From NCBI GenBank assembly GCA_024642115.1, contig JAHEBU010000004.1, positions 186,001 through 250,000 of the forward strand: a stretch of 64,000 nucleotides of DNA, given 5' to 3'. This DNA comes from Marivivens sp. (lineage in GTDB: Bacteria; Pseudomonadota; Alphaproteobacteria; Rhodobacterales; Rhodobacteraceae). The notes under the pieces were generated by a model, which was not told the origin of the DNA, did no database searches, and saw only the letters and a program-made list of their open reading frames with translations. Made by a program: the position numbers and the translations under genes. Shown here in pieces: positions 27,670 through 36,427 of this stretch (its first letter is position 1; each line of letters opens with the position of its first letter).

Positions 27670-28703
27670 GGCTCTTCTCCGGCTTCGATGTCGGCGGCCT
27701 TGCGCTGCCGCAGGCGGTTGTCGTCGATTTCAAGGCGCAGGGTGCGCAGAACCTCGGTGATGCCGTCGCGGGTGGCGCCGGACATGAGCAGGACACGGCC
27801 TTCGGAGGCTTCTTCCAACTCGGCCTTGAGAAACACGCGTTCCTCGGCATCGAGCGCGTCGATCTTGTTGAGCACGGTCAGGCGGGGTTTGTCGGCCAGA
27901 TCGCCGCCGTAAAGTTCCAATTCGTTGATGATCGTGTGGTAGTCCACGATGGGATCGGGCGCGGTGCCATCGACCAGATGGAGCAAGACGGCGCAGCGTT
28001 CGACGTGGCCGAGGAACTGGTCGCCCAAGCCCCGCCCTTCGGACGCGCCCGCGATCAGGCCGGGGATGTCGGCCACCACAAATTCGACATTGTCGATGCC
28101 GACCACGCCAAGGTTGGGAACCAGCGTGGTAAAGGGATAATCGGCAATCTTGGGCCGGGCGTTCGATGTGGCCGCCAGAAACGTCGATTTGCCGGCGTTG
28201 GGCATCCCCAGAAGCCCCACATCGGCGATCAGTTTGAGCCGCAGCCAGATCGTGCGTTCGACGCCTTCCTGCCCCGGATTGGCGCGGTGCGGGGCCTGGT
28301 TGGTCGAGGTTTTATAACGCAGGTTACCCCAGCCGCCGTTGCCTCCCTTGGCGATGATGACGCGCTGGCCGACTTCGGTCATGTCGGCGATCAGCGTCTC
28401 TTCGTCTTCGTCGATGATCTCGGTCCCGACGGGGACGCGCAGCAGGATATCTTCGCCCGAAAAGCCGGTGCGCTGCCGCCCCATGCCGCCCTGCCCGTTC
28501 TGGGCAAAGAAGTGCTGTTGGTAGCGAAAGTCGATGAGCGTGTTCAGCCCGTCCACCGCCACCGCCACGACGTCGCCGCCATTGCCACCGTCGCCGCCGT
28601 CCGGGCCACCGTATTCGACGAACTTGTCCCGCCGGAACGACACGGCACCGTTGCCGCCGGACCCCGAGCGGACAAAGACCTTGGTCAGATCGAGAAATTT
28701 CAT
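27657..28703 (-). CDS. obgE: Obg-family GTPase
   Basis: 348 residues. Residues 1-158 form the glycine-rich Obg fold ([29 protein letters not shown]). The GTPase domain follows with G1 [10 protein letters not shown]3 DIPGLI and G4 NKID. ObgE binds the 50S subunit and affects ribosome assembly and stress response. It lies downstream of rplU-rpmA, the conserved order, but four acetyltransferase genes intervene here. Confidence 0.97.
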   Translation of the reverse strand: MKFLDLTKVFVRSGSGGNGAVSFRRDKFVEYGGPDGGDGGNGGDVVAVAVDGLNTLIDFRYQQHFFAQNGQGGMGRQRTGFSGEDILLRVPVGTEIIDEDEETLIADMTEVGQRVIIAKGGNGGWGNLRYKTSTNQAPHRANPGQEGVERTIWLRLKLIADVGLLGMPNAGKSTFLAATSNARPKIADYPFTTLVPNLGVVGIDNVEFVVADIPGLIAGASEGRGLGDQFLGHVERCAVLLHLVDGTAPDPIVDYHTIINELELYGGDLADKPRLTVLNKIDALDAEERVFLKAELEEASEGRVLLMSGATRDGITEVLRTLRLEIDDNRLRQRKAADIEAGEEPWQP

Positions 28704-28743
28704 GGGCGGGCCTTCCGGGGCGTGGGGTAGAGGGGGCGATAGC

Positions 28744-29250
28744 CTATTGGGCGAGAGTTCTCAAGCGGGTGTCGTGCCAGCGTGAGCGGGTAAGGGTGAG
28801 CGTGACCGAGGGTGTCGGCACCCCCCGCGCCTTGGCCTGTTCGATGGTGCGTTCGGTTTCGACGAACCCCAGCTTGGCCAGCACCCGCAGCGACCCTGAA
28901 TTGTCGGCCCAGGCCTTGGCCCCGATGTGATCCAGTGCAGGGTTGGCAAAGGCATGGGTCAGGGCATGGGTGGCTGCCCGCGTCGCAATCCCCTGCCCTG
29001 CGGTACGCAGCGCAAAGCAGTACCCCAACGTGGCGTCAGTGACGCCCACGGTGCCGATCAGGCCGCCGTTCTGAAACACCCCCCAGACAAACCCGTCCCC
29101 GTCATAGGGTTTGCAGCGGTTGGCAGTAAAGTCAGGCTCGGGCGGCCAGGGAAAGCTGCCCAGTTGCCGGACGAGAGCAAAGTCGGACACCAGTTCGGTG
29201 AATTCAGGCAGGTCGGCGGGGTCAAGCGGGCGATAGGCGAGTTCGGTCAT
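28744..29250 (-). CDS. GNAT N-acetyltransferase (4th of four)
   Basis: 168 residues of the RimJ/RimL-like GNAT group. The CoA-binding strand-helix is [22 protein letters not shown], followed by [23 protein letters not shown]. Its ATG overlaps the stop of the preceding GNAT gene by 4 bases. The substrate is unknown; RimJ/RimL members act on ribosomal-protein N-termini, amino acids or drugs. Confidence 0.88.
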   Translation of the reverse strand: MTELAYRPLDPADLPEFTELVSDFALVRQLGSFPWPPEPDFTANRCKPYDGDGFVWGVFQNGGLIGTVGVTDATLGYCFALRTAGQGIATRAATHALTHAFANPALDHIGAKAWADNSGSLRVLAKLGFVETERTIEQAKARGVPTPSVTLTLTRSRWHDTRLRTLAQ

Positions 29251-29774
29251 GGCTGAACCTCTGCCACCTGACCGGACAGAACCCAGTCCTGCCGGGTCAG
29301 GGCAAGGTCAATGGCCGCCACATCCTTGCCCTGCGCCGCACAAGGCCGGGTGGCCATGCCCGTGGTCCGAAAGCCGAGTTTGGTGAGCACCCGCAGCGAT
29401 GCCGGGTTGTCCGCCCAGACGTCTGCCGTGATCTGGTCCCAGTCGTAGCGGGCAAAGCAATGGTCGATCAGTATGCGACCGATTTCGGTGGCATAGCCTT
29501 GCCCCCAATGGGCCTGCCCAAAAATATATCCCATCCCCCGGTCATGGATACCCATGCCGCCGATGACCTGTCCGTTCAGGCAAACCGCCCCGACGATCCC
29601 CGCCTCGACCGACACCCCGTCCAGCCTGCTTGCCGTAAAGACCCGGTCAGCAGGCCAAGGCCATGAGGACACATTGCGCACCACGTCCCAATCCGATGCG
29701 ATGGCGTGCATGGCCTCAAGGTCGGAGGGCGTGTTGGGCCTGTGGGTCAGCCGGGCCGAGCGCAGAATGGTCAT
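29247..29774 (-). CDS. GNAT N-acetyltransferase (3rd of four)
   Basis: 175 residues. N-terminus ILRSARLTHRPNTPSDLEAM, acetyl-CoA motif GYIFGQAHWGQGYATEIGRI and the family block ITADVWADNPASLRVLTKLG. Coupled by 4-base overlaps to genes on both sides. It resembles its downstream neighbour most (shared ADN.SLRVL.KLGF block), consistent with local duplication. Confidence 0.88.
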   Translation of the reverse strand: MTILRSARLTHRPNTPSDLEAMHAIASDWDVVRNVSSWPWPADRVFTASRLDGVSVEAGIVGAVCLNGQVIGGMGIHDRGMGYIFGQAHWGQGYATEIGRILIDHCFARYDWDQITADVWADNPASLRVLTKLGFRTTGMATRPCAAQGKDVAAIDLALTRQDWVLSGQVAEVQP

Positions 29775-30283
29775 TGCAGGCTGTCCCAGCGGGCGCGGTC
29801 CAGTTGCATTCTTTGACAGTCCACGGGATCACCGCTGAGCCGGGGAACGTTGCAGTCGATGTGGGTGTCGACAAACCCAAGCCGAACAAGGATGCTTCGC
29901 GACGGACGATTTCCCATGTGATGGCCGGACACCAGCGCATCGTCGGACCTTTCAAAATGCCATGTCACCACAGCCCGCGCTGCCGCCGACATGATCCCCC
30001 GCCCGTGAAAAGCGCGGCCCAGCCAATAGCCAAGGTCAGGCTTGACGCTGATGACCCCGATCAATCCGTACCCCGCGTCAATCGCCCAATGCGGCCCGGT
30101 GTCGGCGCGTCTGAGAAAATCGGTGAGGAACCAGTCGGCATCCGCCCGTCCATAGGGATAAGGCACCATGGTCAGCCACTGGCTGACCTGATGGTCGTTG
30201 AGGTGCGTGACGATGGCCCCGGCATCGCTGGGGGCCAGTCGGCGCAGCGTCGCGTGCCCTGCCACCAGCACCGGAACAGTCAT
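29771..30283 (-). CDS. GNAT N-acetyltransferase (2nd of four)
   Basis: 170 residues from the ATG at 30283, chosen because it makes the same 4-base overlap with its upstream neighbour as the other genes of the row; a more upstream ATG at 30310 is in frame. Motifs: LRRLAPSDAGAIVTHLND, LGYWLGRAFHGRGIMSAAAR and NRPSRSILVRLGF, where NRPS replaces the usual DNPAS. Confidence 0.86.
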   Translation of the reverse strand: MTVPVLVAGHATLRRLAPSDAGAIVTHLNDHQVSQWLTMVPYPYGRADADWFLTDFLRRADTGPHWAIDAGYGLIGVISVKPDLGYWLGRAFHGRGIMSAAARAVVTWHFERSDDALVSGHHMGNRPSRSILVRLGFVDTHIDCNVPRLSGDPVDCQRMQLDRARWDSLQ

Positions 30284-30822
30284 TTCCCGGTTTTGAGCGT
30301 GTAGGTCCATGTGGGCACCGTGGCGTTGCGGGCGACCGAAAACGCCTCGGCATCGCCCAGATAGTCGAAACCGCAGTTGGTCAGGACGCGGGCGGACCCG
30401 GGATTGTCCTGAAACACCTCGGCAAAGATCTGTTTGGCAGCGTGCGGGTTCGCCTCGATCACCGCGCGAACCGCTTCGGAGGCGAAACCGGTGTTCCAGA
30501 AGGCCGGAGCGACCCAGTAAAAGATTTCCGACTGATCCCGATCCATCCGCTGAAGCGAGATCAGGCCCAGCACCTCGGCATGGCCATGGGCAGATCCGTC
30601 CAGCGCCCAGACATCCTCGGTCCGGGTGGGTTGGATTGCACGGTCGATCAACGCCTCGGTCGCACCGGGCGGGAGAGGATGCGGGATCGACCGTGTACCC
30701 CGCGCAACACGGGGGTCGGCAGAGTAAAGCCGGACCAGCCCCGCGTCGGACTTGCGCAGCGGACGCAGCACAAAGCGGTCGGCGGAAATGGTTGCCTGTG
30801 GGCGGACGGTGTCGATCATCAT
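30280..30822 (-). CDS. GNAT N-acetyltransferase (1st of four)
   Basis: 180 residues (or 179 from the second Met). Motifs: FVLRPLRKSDAGLVRLYS, IFYWVAPAFWNTGFASEAVR and AEVFQDNPGSARVLTNCGF. First gene of the row of four GNATs, 175 bases after rpmA and beyond the terminator at 30937-30975, so it may have its own promoter or depend on read-through. Confidence 0.88.
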   Translation of the reverse strand: MMIDTVRPQATISADRFVLRPLRKSDAGLVRLYSADPRVARGTRSIPHPLPPGATEALIDRAIQPTRTEDVWALDGSAHGHAEVLGLISLQRMDRDQSEIFYWVAPAFWNTGFASEAVRAVIEANPHAAKQIFAEVFQDNPGSARVLTNCGFDYLGDAEAFSVARNATVPTWTYTLKTGK

Positions 30823-30936
30823 GGTTTTCCTCCTCCGAAAACCGGACGGTGCGGGGCCGCCCGCAACCTACAAGCGGACAGCTAAGGATTCATGTCAGGC
30901 ATTTTCAGGGCCAAGGCGGGATAAAAGGCAGACCAC

Positions 30937-30975
30937 AAAAACGAACAAGGGGACCGGCGGTGCCGATCCCCTTGT
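30937..30975 (-). terminator. Terminator after rplU-rpmA
   Basis: On the minus strand a long stem (ACAAGGGGA pairing with TCCCCTTGT, extended inward by CGG/CCG after one mismatch) is followed by TCG and TTTTT. It separates the ribosomal pair from the GNAT-obgE-proBA genes. Confidence 0.85.
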
Positions 30976-30997
30976 CCAATCACCTGAACGGTTCGGC

Positions 30998-31267
30998 TTA
31001 CTCGGCGGCCTCCGCCACGGGGAGGACCGAAATGAACGTGCGGCCTTTGAGGCCTTTGTGGAACTTTACCGACCCTTCGACGGTGGCAAAGATCGTGTGA
31101 TCGGTGCCCATGCCCACGCCCGCGCCCGGCCACATCTTGGTGCCGCGCTGACGCATGATGATGTTGCCGGGGATCACGGCTTCTCCGCCGAACTTTTTCA
31201 CGCCCAGACGACGACCAGCCGAGTCGCGGCCGTTGCGGGACGAACCGCCTGCTTTCTTGTGTGCCAT
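30998..31267 (-). CDS. rpmA: 50S ribosomal protein L27
   Basis: 89 residues starting [18 protein letters not shown], the conserved N-terminal tail that reaches the peptidyl-transferase centre, followed by [21 protein letters not shown]. Six bases downstream of rplU in the standard L21-L27 order. Confidence 0.97.
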   Translation of the reverse strand: MAHKKAGGSSRNGRDSAGRRLGVKKFGGEAVIPGNIIMRQRGTKMWPGAGVGMGTDHTIFATVEGSVKFHKGLKGRTFISVLPVAEAAE

Positions 31268-31273
31268 GGGGAA

Positions 31274-31750
31274 TTACTCCTTGTCAGCGGCGGCTTTTTT
31301 GGCCGCGGGCTTCTTTTTCGGGGCGGCTTCGGCGGTGTCGGCCTTGGCGGCTGCCTTTTTCGGCGCGGCCTTGGGGGCTGCTGCCTCTGTGGTGGCAACC
31401 TTGGTCGCAGCACCGACGGCGGCCATGACGCCAGACGTATCGGCACCCGCTTCGAGAATGTCGGTGATCCGCACCAGCGTCAGCTGCTGACGGTGACCCT
31501 TGGTCCGCTTGGACGAGTGTTTCCGCCGGCGACGGACGTAGTGGATCGTCTTTTCGCCCTTGATCTGGTCGATCACTTCGGCCTGAACACCGGCACCAGC
31601 CACCATGGGCGCACCGATGGTCGCACCGACCATGAGAATCTCGTTGAACTGAATCTTGTCGCCGGCATTGGCGTTCAGCTTTTCGACACGCAGCACGTCG
31701 CCCGAGGCGACTTTGTACTGTTTGCCACCGGTCTTGAGAACCGCAAACAT
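31274..31750 (-). CDS. rplU: 50S ribosomal protein L21 with long basic C-terminal tail
   Basis: 158 residues from the ATG at 31750. Residues 1-103 are ordinary L21 (MFAVLKTGGKQYKV, HYVRRRRKHSSKRTKGHRQ). About 50 further residues are almost only Ala, Lys and Pro (APKKAAAKAD and similar), a histone-H1-like tail absent from E. coli L21 but seen in Rhodobacterales homologs. First gene of the L21-L27 operon. Confidence 0.95.
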   Translation of the reverse strand: MFAVLKTGGKQYKVASGDVLRVEKLNANAGDKIQFNEILMVGATIGAPMVAGAGVQAEVIDQIKGEKTIHYVRRRRKHSSKRTKGHRQQLTLVRITDILEAGADTSGVMAAVGAATKVATTEAAAPKAAPKKAAAKADTAEAAPKKKPAAKKAAADKE

Positions 31751-31948
31751 ATGGTCTTCCTTCATTTTCCGCGTCGTAAGGTCCCCCGGAACCGGGGCGT
31801 TCGCGGCACATGATGTGCCACCCGTGGACTGCGCGCCGTTCGGCGTCATTTCGCTATCAACCCAGCCAGACGCAGATGCCCCTTGCCGAGATGGCGGCTT
31901 ATCTGACCAAGTGGGAAAAAAGTCAACCAACAAAAGAGGCAGAGCCCC

Positions 31949-32296
31949 ATGCGACATTCCCTGATCCTGCTGGCACTGGGCACCCTGCCCCTGACCGCCT
32001 GCACCGCCGACTACAACCTGCGAGACGGGCTGTTTCCGCCCCGCCTGACCGAAGCCGAACAGGCCACCCGCGACCAGCGCCGTGGCCAGGTCGAGGTGTT
32101 CGTCAAATCGTACTTTCCGCAGATCCTGTCGGACATCGACGCGGGCGGCGGTCCGACCCTGACGCAGGCCTTCAACCTTGCGGGCGTCCCCGGTGCCGAC
32201 CGTCCGACCCGCACCACGCAAATCCGGTCGAATGTGGGGCTATACGAGGTCAATCCCGGTGCGCTGGTGTCCGCCCTGCTGGTCTATGGCCGCTAA
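31949..32296 (+). CDS. Small putative lipoprotein
   Basis: 115 residues. The N-terminus LLALGTLPLTAC has a lipobox (LTAC, Cys18), so the mature protein is probably lipid-anchored. The rest (TLTQAFNLAGVP and LYEVNPGALVSALLVYGR) is not recognised; similar short lipoproteins are common in Rhodobacterales. Its end overlaps the convergent DUF2059 gene by 4 bases. Confidence 0.7.
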   Translation: MRHSLILLALGTLPLTACTADYNLRDGLFPPRLTEAEQATRDQRRGQVEVFVKSYFPQILSDIDAGGGPTLTQAFNLAGVPGADRPTRTTQIRSNVGLYEVNPGALVSALLVYGR

Positions 32297-33129
32297 AGGT
32301 CCTGCTTGCCCATCTGCTGGGAGGCCGCCATGCCGAGCGCCTTTGAGATATCCTCGAACAACCCGTCGAAGGCCACGAATATTGCCCGGTTCAGCTGCTG
32401 GCCCGCATCGGTTTCCGAAAAGGCGATATAGGTGTCCAGGTCGCTGTCGCTGAGCGGCTGATAGGCCAACGTCAGGAACGAGAACATCCATTCGGTCGTG
32501 CTGGTGCGCACGCTGTCCTCTTGCCCCCAGACGTCAGTGAGGATCTGATCCTCGGTCAGCGCCCCGCCCAGCCCGCCGCCCTGCATCAGCCCGATGTAGA
32601 AGGCGTAGTTCGCATTCATCGCCCCGGCCACGTTGGTTTCGATCAGGTCGTTTGTCTGGATGAACCGGGCGATCTGCTGGTGCCGGGGGGTATCGTCGGC
32701 CATGGCAATCGCCGCTTGTTCCTTGCTGGCGTCGTCGATTGCGGGATCGAGCATCGCCCGGCGCGCGCTGATTTCCAGCCCGACGATGGTCCGCCCCGGT
32801 TCACTGGTGAAAAAGTCGATCATGGCCTGGGTGTCCGTCCCCGCAAGCGCGGCGGCAAAGTCCGCCTCGACCACCTGCCGCATCCTGGCCGTGTCATATA
32901 TGGCCGAAACGGTGCCGTCCCAGTCGGGGCTAGCCCCCCCAGGCATGAGGTCGGTCGCGATCTGTTTGCCGTAGTCGATCCCTTCCAGACGCATGACATC
33001 CAGAAGTTCGGGCATGTGCATCGCCTCGAACAAGGCAGCGCCCGGATCGGCCGTCTGGGCCGAGGAAGGACCCGCAGCGGCAAGCGATAGACCAAGCGCG
33101 AGAACCGGGACGAACAAACGAGAGAGCAT
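32293..33129 (-). CDS. Secreted DUF2059-type protein
   Basis: 278 residues from the ATG at 33129 (AGGA upstream). Residues 1-26 form a signal peptide with likely cleavage after SSA. The body contains MIDFFTSEPGRTIVGLEISAR, the DUF2059 pattern, and a related second half with YIAFSETDAGQQLNRAIF, so the protein looks like a tandem of two such units. Periplasmic; function unknown. Confidence 0.75.
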   Translation of the reverse strand: MLSRLFVPVLALGLSLAAAGPSSAQTADPGAALFEAMHMPELLDVMRLEGIDYGKQIATDLMPGGASPDWDGTVSAIYDTARMRQVVEADFAAALAGTDTQAMIDFFTSEPGRTIVGLEISARRAMLDPAIDDASKEQAAIAMADDTPRHQQIARFIQTNDLIETNVAGAMNANYAFYIGLMQGGGLGGALTEDQILTDVWGQEDSVRTSTTEWMFSFLTLAYQPLSDSDLDTYIAFSETDAGQQLNRAIFVAFDGLFEDISKALGMAASQQMGKQDL

Positions 33130-33563
33130 GGACAATTTCCTGATGCGGTCAGAGCGGACCGGGGAGAGGTGAGTAAACTATTGATAGGCCAGCCGCCTGG
33201 CCTTTCCAACCCATCTGACGGGATTGTGGCCGGCCTTTGTCACGGCCCACGCCGCGGCCGCATCATGCGACGCACCAAGGACCGGGCCCCATCGCGCACA
33301 TTGGGTCTGTCGGACATCTATGATCAACACGGGTTGCCCACGAAGAAGAGTCTGACGACACGCTGCACAGGGCAGATCGACGGGCCGAAACAGCCGGATT
33401 TGGGCCAGCACCGGACCACTGAAAAGACCATTTGGCACGTCGAACTGCTGTCGCCGCACGACGGGATGGTCACGACCCGGGCCGGTACCTAAGGCGCCGC
33501 AAGAATTTGGGGTTGAACTGCCGAAGCACTGAGATTAAACGCCCTGACGTTGACCCCAGCGCG
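33130..33563. other. Intergenic region before tRNA-Ser, no convincing gene
   Basis: Open frames exist on both strands (for example a 93-codon minus frame at 33178-33459), but none has a recognisable domain or a good ribosome site, and their composition is not clearly coding. I see no repeat or strong hairpin. Confidence 0.4.
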
Positions 33564-33652
33564 GAGAGGTGCCGGAGCGGTCGAACGGGGCGGTCTCGAA
33601 AACCGTTGAGCCTGAAAGGGTTCCCAGGGTTCGAATCCCTGTCTCTCCGCCA
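33564..33652 (+). tRNA. tRNA-Ser (anticodon CGA)
   Basis: Acceptor GGAGAGG pairs with TCTCTCC, discriminator G, encoded CCA at 33650-33652. The anticodon loop CTCGAAA gives CGA for UCG codons; the long variable arm and the T arm CAGGG-TTCGAAT-CCCTG fit class II tRNA-Ser. It borders the integrase remnant and is the likely integration target of the downstream island. Confidence 0.95.
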
Positions 33653-33724
33653 TTTATGATGCTTAAGTTATTGAATGTAAACGAAAACACATTTTCCTAT
33701 CCCCGGTAATCATCCCGTTTTTAA

Positions 33725-34180
33725 AGGGACGAGATCGTAGAACTACAGATCAAGCAACGGGCATCGGTGTTGCAAGGCAAAACCCAAAAGCCGGTCCGGT
33801 TTGAGATTCCTGAGGGCAAGAGCGCCTCGGTGGCGAAGTGGATGGAAGATCCGCTGATGGTTGGGTCCGAGCGTCTTTGGTCTGGATGTTTTCACGAACG
33901 CCTTCACATCTCAACGCGCCAGTATGCCCGTATTCTTCGGGAATGGGTTTCGTCCACCTGGCTTGAAGTGACAGCCGATGGCACCCATTCAATGCGACGC
34001 ACGAAGGTCACCCAAATCTTTAATTAGACGGGTAACTTGCGTGCCGTTCAGCCTCTGCTGGGGCATACGAAGATGGACATCACAATTCGTTATCTGGGCG
34101 TTGAACTTGAAGATGCCTTGGTCATTTCGGAAGCTATTGAAATCAAATCTTTTCGGCCGTTTGACAAGGACCGCCCATAG
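33725..34180 (+). pseudogene. Tyrosine recombinase (integrase) pseudogene
   Basis: C-terminal two thirds of a site-specific recombinase. The frame opens at 33725 without a start (DEIVELQIKQRA) and continues KTQKPVRFEI, FHERLHISTRQYARI and GTHSMRRTKVTQI, carrying the catalytic HxxR box. An in-frame TAG at 34025-34027 interrupts it, after which TGNLRAVQPLLGHTKMDITI and RYLGVELEDAL continue to a TAG at 34178, with the catalytic His and Tyr still present. The N-terminal part including the first catalytic Arg is missing. It lies 72 bases after tRNA-Ser, a typical integrase position. Confidence 0.87.
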
Positions 34181-34295
34181 CTGCTGTTCCAGATCGAGGC
34201 ATTACTTCGGCGCCGTTATCTCGACACCGGTCATGACGTGTGTGACGCCAGATCCGCGCCCTGACGTGGCCGATCACGCGAATGTCGCATGCTTG

Positions 34296-35369
34296 TCACC
34301 TGGCATGATCGCGCGCCAGTCGCTGATTTCGCAACGTGGTCAGGACATTCGCAGCTGCGCCCAATGCCCCCTCGAGATAGCCCCCGAACTCAGAGGCAAC
34401 CTCTGTTCCCGCAAAGAGGAGTTTGTTGTCCCACAAACCCTCCAAGGATTCTGGCATCCCATAATCCGGATGCGAATAAAGCGGTTCCAGATCAGCTTGG
34501 GTCGATGTGTTTGGATCAAAAGCCCAATCCTTGAGATAAAGCTTTGTAGGTTGCGCGCCATCGGGGCCAAAGAGCCGGACAATTTGCGCGATAAGGTCAT
34601 GGCGCAGGGCTTGCTCGTCGACCCGACCGTGAGGTGGCAAACCAATAAATCCGAATAGGCCATAGGGTCCGCCCGACGCAGGGGACGCATCATGAATTTC
34701 TACCATGGGTCCAAACCGACTCGTTGCATCCCCTGACAATCCGGCTTCACGCCAGAAAGGCCTATCATAGACAGCGAGTGCCTTGGCTTGTCCGGCCATC
34801 CAAGTTCTAACGTCCCGCATGGCTTGAACAGCATTGGCGGGTAAGGATGGCGAAAAGCTCAATTTTGCGGCGATGCGCGGTGGCATGGCGAGAACCACCT
34901 GACTTGCGGTCACCTTGGCCCCATCGCTGAGCGTTACGGTGATCGCCTTTTCGGTTTGCGACAAAGAGGTCACTTGGGCGTTCAAGCGAAGTCTCGACGT
35001 CGGCAACCGATCAGCGAGGGCTTTCGTAAGCGCTTGTAAACCCCCAACAAGCCGCGAAGACCCCTCCATCGAGGCAAAGCCGCGTCCATGCTGCACTTGC
35101 CCGTGCGCATCCTCAAACGTCAAAGCGCCCGTCGAGTGTTGGTCGAATTTTTCTAGACCTAGACGAGCAACAAGCTCTGCCATGCGTGGTTGACCGGGCC
35201 AGAACCACGCAGGCCCAAGATCGAAATACCCGGACTGGTGAAATTCGGTGAAAATCCGCCCGCCAACGCGATCGCGTGCCTCAACCAGCATATAGTCTTC
35301 ACCACATGCTTCTAGCGCCTCTGCGAGGGCAAGGCCGGACAGACCGCCGCCAATGATCAAAGTTTGCAT
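34296..35369 (-). CDS. Flavin-containing amine oxidase
   Basis: 357 residues. FAD-binding Rossmann start IIGGGLSGLALAEALEACG, then the GG doublet region ARDRVGGRIFT, and the C-terminal FAD contact FAGTEVASEFGGYLEGAL, all typical of monoamine-oxidase-like proteins (about 450 residues in larger members; this is a short form). Oxidises an amine or acts on another flavin substrate; no signal peptide. It follows a ChrR-type cupin gene by 77 bases on the same strand. First gene inside the putative island. Confidence 0.87.
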   Translation of the reverse strand: MQTLIIGGGLSGLALAEALEACGEDYMLVEARDRVGGRIFTEFHQSGYFDLGPAWFWPGQPRMAELVARLGLEKFDQHSTGALTFEDAHGQVQHGRGFASMEGSSRLVGGLQALTKALADRLPTSRLRLNAQVTSLSQTEKAITVTLSDGAKVTASQVVLAMPPRIAAKLSFSPSLPANAVQAMRDVRTWMAGQAKALAVYDRPFWREAGLSGDATSRFGPMVEIHDASPASGGPYGLFGFIGLPPHGRVDEQALRHDLIAQIVRLFGPDGAQPTKLYLKDWAFDPNTSTQADLEPLYSHPDYGMPESLEGLWDNKLLFAGTEVASEFGGYLEGALGAAANVLTTLRNQRLARDHAR

Positions 35370-35446
35370 TTACAGACCTTTGGAGACTGGGTCGGGGTTA
35401 TGCGGAATGCGCGTGGCGCACCTCCTGCCTTTTTTGAGCAGGTCCA

Positions 35447-36115
35447 TCAAACGGCTGGTGGCCGTGCATGTGGCAAATGGCCGGTTTTGATCCAGACTTT
35501 TGCGCCGTCATCCCCGGCGACAGCGGACAAGGCGTGCCCCTCAGGCAGTCGCAACCAATCACCCTTGCCAAGCGTGTCACCGCCCTCATCAACAGAGCCT
35601 TCGATGACAAGCATCTCAATCCCGCCAGCATCGGCGTTCGACAAAGTTGCACCAGCATCAAGGTGGCTGTACGTCACCGTTTCCCGCGGGTCGCGGTGCA
35701 ACGTTGCGGTTGCCACTCCTGCCACAGGCGCCGCAAGGTCCTGCGTCATCGTCTTGCGGAACTGGGTGCGGTCGTTCTGGTCGAACTGCCAAAGTTTCAC
35801 GAAAATCACACATCCGGCGTCGGACTTGGGTGTATGGAATGACGTTGGCGGATTGCGTACATAGGTCCCCGCTGGGTAATCACCATGCTCGTCCTGGAAC
35901 ACCCCGCTCAAGACGATGAATTCCTCACCGCCCGCATGAACGTGCGCTGAAAAGCTGCTGCTGGGTGCATAGCGCACAATCGACGTGGCGCGTGCGACTT
36001 CACCGCCAATACGATCCAGCATGCGCCGGTCCACACCCTGCATTGGGGATGTTTGCCAATCAATCTGATCAGAGTGAACAAGAACACGGGCTTTGAAATC
36101 GGCGTTCAGTTCCAT
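35447..36115 (-). CDS. ChrR-like double cupin protein
   Basis: 222 residues forming two cupin halves. The first has a full metal-binding set: [14 protein letters not shown] (HxH...E) followed by a His in NPPTSFHTP. The second ([25 protein letters not shown]) is weaker. This is the layout of ChrR cupin-like proteins, but the zinc-binding anti-sigma N-terminal domain of ChrR is absent. It may bind a metal or small molecule; probably co-transcribed with the amine oxidase. Confidence 0.75.
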   Translation of the reverse strand: MELNADFKARVLVHSDQIDWQTSPMQGVDRRMLDRIGGEVARATSIVRYAPSSSFSAHVHAGGEEFIVLSGVFQDEHGDYPAGTYVRNPPTSFHTPKSDAGCVIFVKLWQFDQNDRTQFRKTMTQDLAAPVAGVATATLHRDPRETVTYSHLDAGATLSNADAGGIEMLVIEGSVDEGGDTLGKGDWLRLPEGHALSAVAGDDGAKVWIKTGHLPHARPPAV

Positions 36116-36427
36116 ACCTTTTGCCCCTTTGATGTGCGTGCAATGCGGACGACACCCTCGTTTCCCATATGGCGCTTGTTCAAATGATTTCCAACGGCGG
36201 AATCACACCGGCACAGAAACGGAAAATGGCCGCGGAACTTCTACGACCGCAGCCGTTTGAAATGGAGGATTGCCGCCCGATCGAGATGGACGGCCCTTAC
36301 CGGCCGTTCACCAAACGTCGAAAATGCTGCGGCGCAGCAATCGGTGGATTCCATTCACTTCGTCACCAAACGCCCAAATGCCATCCGATTGCAGATGCGA
36401 ACCTGAATGATCCGCTGATGCGGGTCG
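36116..36427. other. Gap between cupin start and acyl-CoA synthetase end
   Basis: A plus-strand frame from 36169 runs into the synthetase gene and has no recognisable domain. The region should contain the promoter for the minus-strand cupin-amine oxidase pair. I see no repeat or clear gene. Confidence 0.4.

Noticed and set aside
33178-33459. 93-codon minus-strand frame between the DUF2059 gene and tRNA-Ser
   Set aside because: No domain, no clear ribosome site, and a frame of similar length overlaps on the plus strand.
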